A stretch of 64,000 nucleotides of DNA. It comes from Cyanophora paradoxa (lineage: Eukaryota; Glaucocystophyceae; Cyanophorales; Cyanophoraceae). A program made the position numbers and the translations under genes. This document shows positions 39,401-47,400 of the stretch, one piece after another. The notes beneath the pieces are model-generated. The model was not told the DNA's origin. It ran no database searches and worked only from the letters and a program-made list of their open reading frames with translations. The stretch is from contig QPMI01000040.1 of NCBI GenBank assembly GCA_004431415.1, forward strand, positions 124,001 to 188,000, read 5' to 3'. The number at the start of each line of letters is the position of its first letter. Position 1 is the first letter of the stretch.

Positions 39401-42400
39401 CCGAGATGTCGACGATCAGCTGGTTCCACCGAACGTTCAGCCCGCCGTTCGCGTTCAGCAGCCCCGTCGACGTCACGGTCCCCGTCACCCCGACCATGCC
39501 TGTCGCCAACGCATTGCCCGACATGTCCAACACGAACTGATTCCACCGAACGTTCAGCCCGCCGTTCGCGTTCAGCAGCCCCGTCGACGTTACGGTCCCC
39601 GTTACCCCAACCATACCTGTCGCTAGCGAGTTGCCGGAGATGTCCAACGCGAACTTGTTGTGAAGCACATTGAACCCTCCATCAAGATTTATAAAGCCAA
39701 ATGTGCTTCCTTCGCCGACAGTGAGCTTTCCGATAGTAGTGAGGTCTCCAGTGGTAGCGTTGATAGTTAGTACAGGGTCACTCATGTTAGCTCCAACGAA
39801 GAAGTCTCTCTTCAGATACTGTTGGCCCCCAACAATCAAAGTTCTGGCCATTTCCGCGTTCCCGAGTTGGTCTACGGCGAATGAAGAGAAGTTCGTGAAC
39901 GGATTCATCACGTTAATGCCACCGTTCGCCAAAACAAGACCAGTGACTGTTAGTGTTCCGGTGATACCAATACCACCAGTTGCAAGCATATTCCCAGAGA
40001 TATCCACAACGAACTGATTCCATCGAACGTTCAGCCCGCCGTTCGCGTTCAGCAGCCCCGTCGACGTCACCGTCCCCGTCACCCCGACCATGCCCGTCGC
40101 CAGCGCGTTGCCGGAGATGTCGATGCTCAGCTGGTTCCACCGAACGTTCAGCCCGCCGTTCATGTTCAGCAGCCCCGTCGACGTCACGGTCCCCGTCACC
40201 CCGACCATGCCCGTCGCCAACGCGTTGCCCGACATGTCCACCACGAACTGATTCCACCGAACGTTCAGCCCGCCGTTCGCGTTAAGCAGCCCCGTCGACG
40301 TCACCGTCCCCGTCACCCCGACCATGCCCGTCGCCAGCGTATTGCCCGAGATGTCGACGCTAAGCTGATTCCACCTCACGTTCAGCCCGCCGTTCGCGTT
40401 CAGCAGCCCCGTCGACGTCACGGTCCCCGTCACCCCGACCATGCCCGTCGCCAGTACGTTGCCCGAGATGTCGACGCTCAGCTGGTTCCACCGAACGTTC
40501 AGCCCGCCGTTCGCGTTCAGCAGCCCCGTCGACGTCACCGTCCCCGTCACCCCGATCATGCCCGTCGCAAGCGCGTTGCCCGACATGTCCACCACAAACT
40601 GATTCCGCCTCACGTTTAGGCCGCCGTTCGCGTTCAGCAGCCCCGTCGACGTCACCGTCCCCGTCACCCCGACCATGCCCGTCGCCAGCGCGTTGCCCGA
40701 CATGTCCACCACGAACTGATTCCACCGAACGTTCAGCCCGCCGTTCGCGTTCAGCAGCCCCGTCGACGTCACGGTCCCCGTCACTCCAACCATGCCCGTC
40801 GCCAGCGCGTTGCCCGAGATGTCGACGCTCAGTTGGTTCCACCGAACGTTCAGCCCGCCGTTCGCGTTCAGCAGCCCCGTCGACGTCACCGTCCCCGTCA
40901 CCCCGACCATGCCCGTCGCCAGCGCGTTGCCCGAAATATCGACGCTAAGCTGGTTCCACCTCACGTTCAGCCCGCCGTTCGCGTTCAGCAGCCCCGTCGA
41001 CGTCACGGTCCCCGTCACCCCCACAATGCCCGTCGCAAGCGCGTTGCCCGAGATGTCCACGCTCAGCTGGTTCCACCGAACGTTCAGCCCGCCGTTCGCG
41101 TTCAGCAGCCCCGTCGACGTCACCGTCCCCGTCACCCCGACCATGCCCGTCGCCAACGCGTTGCCCGAGATGTCCACGCTCAGCTGGTTCCACCGAACGT
41201 TCAGCCCGCCGTTCGCGTTCAGCAGCCCCGTCGACGTCACCGTCCCCGTCACCCCGACCATGCCCGTCGCCAGCGCATTGCCCGACATGTCGACGCTCAG
41301 CTGATTCCACCTCACGTTCAGCCCGCCGTTCGCGTTCAGCAGCCCCGTCGACGTCACGGTCCCCGTCACCCCGACAATGCCCGTCGCAAGCGCGTTGCCC
41401 GAGATGTCGATGCTCAGCTGGTTCCACCGAACGTTCAGCCCGCCGTTCGCGTTCAGCAGCCCCGTCGACGTCACGGTCCCCGTCACCCCGACCATGCCCG
41501 TCGCCAGCGCGTTGCCCGAGATGTCGACGCTCAGCTGGTTCCACCGAACGTTCAGCCCGCCGTTCGCGTTCAGCAGCCCCGTCGACGTCACCGTCCCCGT
41601 CACCCCGACCATGCCCGTCGCCAGCGCGTTGCCCGACATGTCGACGCTCAGCTGGTTCCACCGAACGTTCAGCCCGCCGTTCGCGTTAAGCAGCCCCGTC
41701 GACGTCACGGTCCCCGTCACCCCGACCATGCCCGTCGCCAGCGCGTTGCCCGAGATGTCCACGCTCAGCTGGTTCCACCGAACGTTCAGCCCGCCGTTCG
41801 CGTTCAGCAGCCCCGTCGACGTCACGGTCCCCGTCACCCCGACCATGCCCGTCGCCAGCGCGTTGCCCGAGATGTCGACGCTCAGCTGGTTCCACCGAAC
41901 GTTCAGCCCGCCGTTCGCGTTCAGCAGCCCCGTCGACGTCACCGTCCCCGTCACCCCCACCATGCCTGTCGCCAGCGCGTTGCCCGAGATGTCCACGCTC
42001 AGCTGGTTCCACCGAACGTTCAGCCCGCCGTTCGCGTTCAGCAGCCCCGTCGACGTCACGGTCCCCGTCACCCCGACCATGCCCGTCGCCAGCGCGTTGC
42101 CCGAGATGTCCACGCTCAGCTGGTTCCACCTCACGTTCAGCCCTCCGTTCGCGTTCAGCAGCCCCGTCGAGGTAACGGTCCCAGTGATCCGAAGAAGTCC
42201 CGTGATGAGCACGTTGCCCGAAATGTCAACGACAAGCTTGTTTGCCATGATGTTAATGCCGCCGTTCGTGTTCAGCAGCCCCGTCGACGTCACGGTCCCC
42301 GTCACCCCGACCATGCCCGTTGCCAGCGCGTTGCCGGAAATGTCGACGCTCAGCTGGTTCCACCGCACGTTGAGCCCTCCATTGGCGTTTAACAACCCAG

Positions 42401-44178
42401 TCGACGTTGCAGTGCCTGTCACTCCCACGAGACCAGTTGCGAGCACGTTTCCGGAAATGTCGACGACAAAACGATTGCTCATTGTGTTGAGCCCTCCGTT
42501 GGCGTTGATCAGTGCAGTTGATGTCACGGAGCCCGTGATGCCAGTGGAGCCTGTGATGAGAGTTTCACCAAAACTCGTGACACTGAACTGGCTTGGCTGA
42601 ATGCAGATGCCCCCATTCGCATAGAGCATCTTTGTCACTGTAAGCGTCTCAGCGATGTAGGCGTCATGGTCGACCATAAGGCTCCCGCCGACAGTCGTAT
42701 TGCTGTGTACATACAGGGTTCCGACGATGTCGCCATTGCCCCGAACGTAGGCGTTGCCCATGAAGGTCAAGTTATTCGGCGAAACGTACAGATAGTTTGA
42801 TGCAGCGATGACTGTGCCCGTCACAACGAGGTTGCCGGTCAGGTCCGTGTTCCTTGCTACTCGCAAGTCGTTTGAGACTTGGACAGTTGCCGTCACGAGG
42901 TCAATGACGTTCGGTGCGGTAATATTAACCTGGGCGTCGCCAGAAATAGTGTAACCGTCGAAGTTGAGGTTGTCCATTCGAACGTAATTCGATCCCGCGG
43001 CCGTGATGAAGATGTTGCTTGAGGACTGAATCGTCATCGGATTCGTTGAGCTCATCGTGTTCATCGAGAAGTTAAAGTTCTCGATCCGGACGTCGTTTGT
43101 GCCGGATATCGTAGTGATGCGCCCGACTATAGTGAAAAAGAAAAAAAGGAGCAATCAGAAGAGCAAAGAAGCGGCCCCGGAATTCGGCGCCAAGGAACGC
43201 ACCAGAGCGCAAAAGGAGACCGTTGCTAGAGTCTGTGGACATGATTGTGCCCTGGCCGAAGCTCAGGTTGTCCAACCAGATCTTGCTGTTCCGCGTCTGC
43301 GGAAGAGGTCAAAAAGGAACGCTCACATGCAAAACGTAGCGGGGCACAAACGAACCGGAAGAGAAAGTGTGATGTTTACATCTGACGAGGAATCCAGCCC
43401 GGCGGTAATGTTGATGTTGCCCTTGCTGTAAAGGTTCAAACCAACACTGGGAGTGATGCCGCCTATCGTGGCTCCCAGACCAAGATACAGGTCCGGCCCA
43501 ACTAGCTCGTGGCTCGTGACATAGAGTGTGGGCGTCCTGGTCCATTGGGAGACCTGCGAGGCGAGAGCGAGCAGGCGTCTGTAAGCGAGTGCCCTGCAGG
43601 AGCAGAGCGTGCCGGGTTCGAGCATCAGAAACGCACATCTAGCCTGCCGTAGATGAGCGCATCGACAGTTTGCCCGGCAGAGCCGCGGCCCAGCGTCAAG
43701 TTGCCAGTAACATACAGGTCCACTTTCGGAGCGGTCGGGATCTCGTAATAACCTGATCGAAGTCGCGCACGCGCGTGAGCACAGCCGCCTCCGCATGCGC
43801 GAGGGCGCGCTCCGGCAGGCTAGTCTCGGATTCCGGTCACAGGCCGGGATGCTCGTGCGGAGCTAGGTCGCCCATGCGGGGCGGGAGGAAGACACAGCCA
43901 ACGCACCTATTTGAGTGGTCTGTTGGATTGTGACATTGCCACGCGTGGACACCGTGATCCTGCGAACGAGGCAAGCTCGGCACACAGCGCGCGAAAGAAC
44001 CAGCCAGGGTGGCGGGCGGGAAGCACCATCCGTGCGCAGTCCCTAGGAAGCAAAGGACAAGAAACAGCCCCGGGAAGGCTAGCTGGTGCGCCCCTCCGTC
44101 CGCTGGCAAGCTGTGCGGCTTCCAGCGAGACGGCCTGGTTCTGGGGCATCCAGGGTCCGCGCCTCTGTGGCGGGCCAT
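14817..44178 (-). CDS. Giant secreted 39-residue-repeat protein, about 9,640 codons in six exons
   Basis: Exons on the minus strand: 44178-44027, 43959-43907, 43752-43637, 43553-43356, 43296-43203 and 43126-14817. All introns are GT-AG (67-165 nt, most donors GTGCG), and every junction keeps codon phase (2, 1, 0, 0, 1). The total is 28,923 nt, about 9,640 residues and near 1 MDa. The ATG that opens the longest single frame (43154) lies inside the last intron and is not the start. Exon 1 encodes a hydrophobic stretch ending FLGTAHG, a likely signal peptide after a long 30-residue basic lead. Then come a beta-rich head, a little over 200 copies of a 39-residue unit (GLLNANGGLNV...VDxSGNxLxTGxxGVTGTVTST), three spacers and a tail with six Cys. 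The core repeat has no Cys, no N-glycosylation sequon and few charges. Alternating short beta words separated by Gly/Asn turns suggest a beta-solenoid fibre. The family resembles tail-fibre-like repeats of large viruses and algae in general style only. An acceptor-like tract ends just before the ATG, so an upstream exon is possible. Confidence 0.85.
15450..17230 (-). repeat. Last mixed repeat units before the C-terminal tail
   Basis: About 15 units, mostly of GGLNVxWNQF type and increasingly diverged toward the C-terminus. They include two degenerate units with longer linkers (KVSVGTNKFVVDASGN; QVNTNRFVVDKSGN) and end with INIAVNRFVLDSTGRI-like sequence. Confidence 0.88.
17230..19850 (-). repeat. 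Higher-order repeat, three 117-bp units per 351-bp period
   Basis: The site ggatccacg recurs at 17548, 17899, 18250, 18601, 18952, 19303 and 19654, exactly 351 bp apart each time. Each period encodes three unit types in fixed order: TSGNVLATGAVGIT, PSGNVLSTGIVGIT and MSGNVLGTGALGLT. This shows recent amplification by three-unit blocks. It lies mostly inside the duplicated 8.7-kb segment but continues beyond its right end (18663). Confidence 0.95.
19850..22290 (-). repeat. Mixed repeat units flanking spacer 3
   Basis: About 16 units outside spacer 3, mainly of the GGLNV(R/L/M)WNQ type, with more divergent versions such as VRANKFVVDAAGNTLVSG. It links the higher-order array to block C. Confidence 0.85.
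20730..21240 (-). other. Spacer 3 in the giant protein
   Basis: About 170 residues, including IRAFATAPARNGYTTAG, LVPALEVNGRAVFKAF, PQFEWGVRVVNP and a TTTVIVTGTFGVTG return to the repeat. The words ALEVNGRAVF and VTGTFG resemble short fibre-repeat modules found in tail-fibre-like proteins. It is in frame on both sides, with no stop. Confidence 0.8.
22290..32870 (-). repeat. Repeat block C, 117-bp units of GFLNVMANQF type with an embedded GGLNVRWNQL island
   Basis: About 90 units. Most encode GFLNVMAN(Q/K)FVVDMSGNVLGTGAVGLTGTLTSTGLLNAN. An island at about 30655-31910 carries eleven units of the GGLNVRWNQL type. Silent sites vary widely between neighbouring units while the protein stays nearly constant. 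That points to long purifying selection and less recent homogenisation than blocks A and B. Confidence 0.93.
32880..34060 (-). other. Spacer 2, irregular region with glycosylation sequons and cysteines
   Basis: About 390 residues of diverged repeats carrying unique insertions: a YHQEHSIEIT loop, an insertion with four N-x-S/T sequons within ~30 residues and two Cys (33797-33878), a His/Tyr-rich loop (HPHYANNEYG), and units of LLNANAGINV or INENKF type. This is the longest break in the regular fibre and could be a knob or hinge. The repeats here are the most diverged in the gene, hence probably the oldest. Confidence 0.8.
34130..39640 (-). repeat. Repeat block B, 117-bp units of GGLNVRWNQL type
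   Basis: About 47 tandem 117-bp units of the same type as block A, highly homogenised. The L(S/I)(V/I)DIS and FVVDMS versions alternate without a clear fixed higher-order period. The opposite strand is also largely free of stops here (a 1,472-codon frame at 35208-39626), a by-product of the repeat composition. Confidence 0.95.
39650..39980 (-). other. Spacer 1 between repeat blocks A and B
   Basis: About 110 residues interrupt the 39-residue phase. They contain FAVDQLGNAEMARTLIVGG, a Lys/Arg/Phe-bearing stretch (YLKRDFFVGANMSDP) and LTVGEGSTFGFINLDGG. Words such as FAVDxxGN and LTVG show it is a diverged repeat plus an insertion. It is in frame on both sides. Confidence 0.85.
40020..42480 (-). 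repeat. Repeat block A, 117-bp units of GGLNVRWNQL type
   Basis: About 21 tandem 117-bp units encoding GGLNVRWNQ(L/F)xVDxSGN(A/T)LATGMVGVTGTVTSTGLLNAN. Neighbouring units are almost identical at the DNA level, including silent sites. Variation is concentrated at two places: LSVDIS against FVVDMS, and Ala against Thr or Val after SGN. Confidence 0.95.
42600..43752 (-). other. Non-repetitive beta-rich head of the giant protein
   Basis: Covers exons 3-5 and the first ~525 nt of exon 6. Words such as DLYVTGNLTLGRGSAG, LDNLSFGQGT, MDNLNFDGYTISG and LTGNLVVTGTVIA recur at irregular spacing. They are degenerate forms of the later repeat (VTGxLxVxG). This looks like an irregular parallel beta-helix cap before the regular fibre. 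No catalytic motif is visible. Confidence 0.7.
44027..44178 (-). other. Giant gene exon 1 with signal-peptide-like segment
   Basis: 152 nt, 50 codons plus two bases. The lead is Arg/Pro-rich, then comes LAFPGLFLVLCFLGTAHG, a good hydrophobic core with a small-residue cleavage site. The codon split TG|G at the junction restores Trp, and exon 2 (53 nt) continues with ITVSTRGNVTIQQ. The n-region is unusually long (~32 residues). The sequence just upstream (pyrimidine tract, CAG at 44179-44181) could be a splice acceptor, so the start is provisional. Confidence 0.65.
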
Positions 44179-44471
44179 GCTGCGGTTGCAGCGAAGCGAG
44201 GCAAGCTCGCCGAGGGCGTTCTACCGCATGCTACCGATGCGAGAGGCACATCCCCGACCTGGCGCTCGCTTCTTCAACCCAGGCTGTACTATTGCGTAAA
44301 GCTTCTGCTTCGTCAGCTGCGCACGATGTCGCTCACTAAACCCGCCGGTGGCGTGTAGGCTGCGCGCTCGAGATTTCGCGTACCCCGATTGACGAGCCAG
44401 CCTCAGCCAGCTAGCAAGTTTGCTAGCGAGATGCGGCCCCCGGAAGCGCGTTCAGAGTGGGAACAGTGACG
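44179..44471. promoter_or_regulatory. Short divergent intergenic region, putative bidirectional promoter
   Basis: Only 293 bp separate the proposed starts of the giant gene (minus) and the IPT gene (plus). It must hold both promoters unless further upstream exons exist. It contains a perfect inverted repeat (44410-44427). Its motif cgaggcaagctcg (44200-44212) is repeated in the first intron of the giant gene (43967-43979). I see no clear TATA box. Confidence 0.55.
44410..44427. repeat. Perfect 8-bp inverted repeat 44 bp upstream of the IPT gene start
   Basis: Arms gctagcaa and ttgctagc are separated by two bases. It lies in the divergent intergenic region and could be a dimeric regulator site. 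It is also short enough to occur by chance. Confidence 0.8.
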
Positions 44472-47400
44472 ATGGGGCGGTTTCGAGGCCCGCTGCTGGC
44501 TGCGAGCGGCGAGCGGGCCTCCGCGGCGCGGCACCTGCAGCTGGCCCGACTGGTTTACGCCGCAACGTGGGCATGCCTTCTCTGCGCTGCAGAAGGTCCG
44601 CCTCGCCCTCGGAGCGCGCGCCAGCTAAGCGGGGGTTTCTCACGTCTGCCGCGTCTGCAGCTAGCCTGTTCCGCGCGGGCGCCTTGTCCTTCTCCGCGAC
44701 CGGCTACAACGCGGCGAAGATCGCTTTGCTTGAGCCCGCTAGCGGCGTCCTGTACGTCGGGCTCGACACGATCCCAGCGCGCATCGTTCGCGTGCGCATG
44801 CGGCCCTGCCCCGCGCGCGTATGCCGTAACGAGCGCACCCTGCAGGTGAATCCAGAATCGATGCAGCCGATTGTACCAACGCTGCTGATCCACGGCGGGT
44901 CCCAGCTGCTCGCGGATGGCTCGGCCCCGGTCTGCGACACCGCGCTCGACGAGACAAGCGTCGCGGCGAGCTTCTCTGCGGGTATTGTGGCGGGAGCGCT
45001 CGACGCTTCCGGCTCGGCGTCGTACTGGGCGCTCGGCACGAGCCCGGGGACGCTCATCCGTGTGCAGACCGCGGCCACTGGCTGCCTCACTTGGGATCAG
45101 AACGCGACCGCGCAGTCGGGGGATGCGGATTTCGTCGCCGTGGTCTCGCACCAAAGCTACGTCTACGCGTCGACGTCCGACGACCCTCCAGTCGTGTACC
45201 AGTTCGCTGCCTCCGACTTGACGGAGGCCGCCCGCCTCGTCGTAGTCGGCAGCTCTGGATCGGTGCGGTCCGCAGTTTTGATCTCGTCGCTTGGACTTGC
45301 CGGCGCGGCCTTCTGGTCCACCTCGGGAGGTTGCATCGTGCGCACGGATCTCGGCGTCGGCTCGTCCTTCTCCCAGCCTGGCACGCCCACGTGCGATAGC
45401 GCCCTGGACCTCTTATCGCTCTCCTCGCATCCTCAAGGCTGGTACATATATGCTGGCACTTCAAGCGCGACGGCCCCCGGGCAGATTCGCCGATACGACA
45501 CATCGACGCCCCTTCCCACCTTCGTAGACTCTGTGACGTTCTCGCTTGCTGCTGAGAAGGGGGCGGGACCACTTCTTTTCGATCCTTACTTGAGTTCTGC
45601 CTACGCCCTGGCGTACGACACGGGCGCAAGCACTCGTACGCCCTTTTGCTTTCGCTCTCCTGCTTCAGTTGATTTCATTTGTAGCTTACGTCGTCCGTCT
45701 GAGTGTCTCTTCCACGTATGCGCTCACGTATGTGTCTTCTCTTGCAATGGCCGCTGGCGAGGGCCCCTTCGGCATCCCTGCGCTCTCTCTTAGCCAGCTC
45801 GTGCGCGCGCTGCTTCGCTTCTAATATTTTTCTCCTTATTCGCTTCATATATTTTTCTCCTTATCTTCTCGCCCTTCAAATTCTCGATGCAGGTCGCCTA
45901 CTATCCCCGAGACACGTCCCCTGGGGGGCTTGTGCGCGTCAATCTCCGAGATGTACAGGGCGCGTCTCGCGTCGGCTCGCTTGAGGTGTCAGGCGCCCAA
46001 AATCCTGGAGTAACGTACACGTTGACCGAATCCTCAACGAAAGCACCGCCTTTCGTTGTCCCCACGTCCTACGACACGAGCGCAACCCCGACATGGATTT
46101 ACCTCGTCTGGAATCCAACCACTGCAGAGGCAACAAAAATGCTTAAGGTGTGATTTGCCAATGTTTGGCAGGTGTGCCAACAGTTGATATCTAATTGCGC
46201 AGTATATCTCGGGATCGAATTCGTTTGAGGGCAGATTCATCTCTCTGATCTCCGGAACTCAATCGTTTCCTGATATCGCTGTTGGCGTCTACTACAAGGT
46301 TCGCCCGTCGAGGGTTCTTGCCTTCCTTTTTTTGAGTTCCTCGCAGCCCGTAGGCGGAAGCCCCCCGCCGGTCTACGGATCGGTGTGGCTTGTGCAGGGG
46401 TACAACGGCATCACTCGCAGCGGGATCGTCAGAGTGCGCATGCAATCTCTAAGAAAGCGCCTGAAGGCCTGACCTGTGCCAGGTTGAAGATCGCGGGCCC
46501 TCAGACAACAACTGGGGCGGCACTGGTACGCCCCTCTATATTTTACAGTCGAGTGAATTCGACATCGGAGTCGGCGACTGCCGTGTCGGCTTCGTGCACT
46601 CCGGCTACGCGTACTTCGGCATGTACGCTACCAACGGGAGCGTCGCGCGCGTGGATCTGGAGGTTCCGTTGGGCGACGCCGGGTGGCAGACCTCGATCTC
46701 GACTTCCCTCAACGGCGGCAGCGTGACCTCGGGCGCCTTGGATTCGTCCGCGGTGCGCCTCGGGTCCCCGCGTTCTCCTCGTGGCAGCGGCCCTCCCTGA
46801 CTCCGTTCCGCTGCTCAGGGCCGCGGCTACTTCGGCACGGCGTACGGCTGTGTCGTGCGATTCCTGCTCCAGCAGCTCTCCCAGACCTTCGCGATGAGCA
46901 ACGTCCTCTGCGGTCTCGGGTCCGACCCGCTCACGTCCGCCGCCGTCGATCCCGCCAACGCGTTCCTGTACCTCGGCTCCTCCGCGGCCTCGGACGGTGC
47001 GAGGCCGACAGCCCCGCGGCCACATCCGCCTTCCGCTGCGTGACTGGCGCGCAGCAACCGCCACGACCGGCGCGACACTGTACAAAGTCCGACTGTCGGA
47101 CTTTACTCTGGTGGCAAGTTTGGCACTCCACAGCGCCGGCAACACGGGCGCGATGAGCGCCACCACGGGATACGCCGACTGGATCCTCCGCAGGCGCGCC
47201 CGCTCCGCCCGCGTCGCTATCCCGCCGTCTGAGGCCGGGCGGGGACGCGCGCAGCATCGCGATCCCGACGGGGGAGACTGCGTTCATCTCCGTCGACACC
47301 GGCACGGACTGTGCGCCCGCCGCCCGGGCTGGACCCGCCCGCCCGCTCTCCGCGATCTCACCAGGCCGCAGCCGCGACCTCACCCGCCGCTCTGGTCGCG

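Noticed and set aside
35208-39626. A 1,472-codon open frame on the plus strand, and many similar long plus-strand frames between 15000 and 42600
   Set aside because: They are antisense shadows of the 117-bp coding repeat. A stop-free unit in one frame stays stop-free when repeated. The products are Arg/His/Pro/Gln-rich and have no independent signals.
14817-43126. Giant repeat considered as a non-coding satellite
   Set aside because: The frame stays open for 28.3 kb, silent sites vary while the protein is kept in block C, and upstream exons join in phase with a signal peptide.
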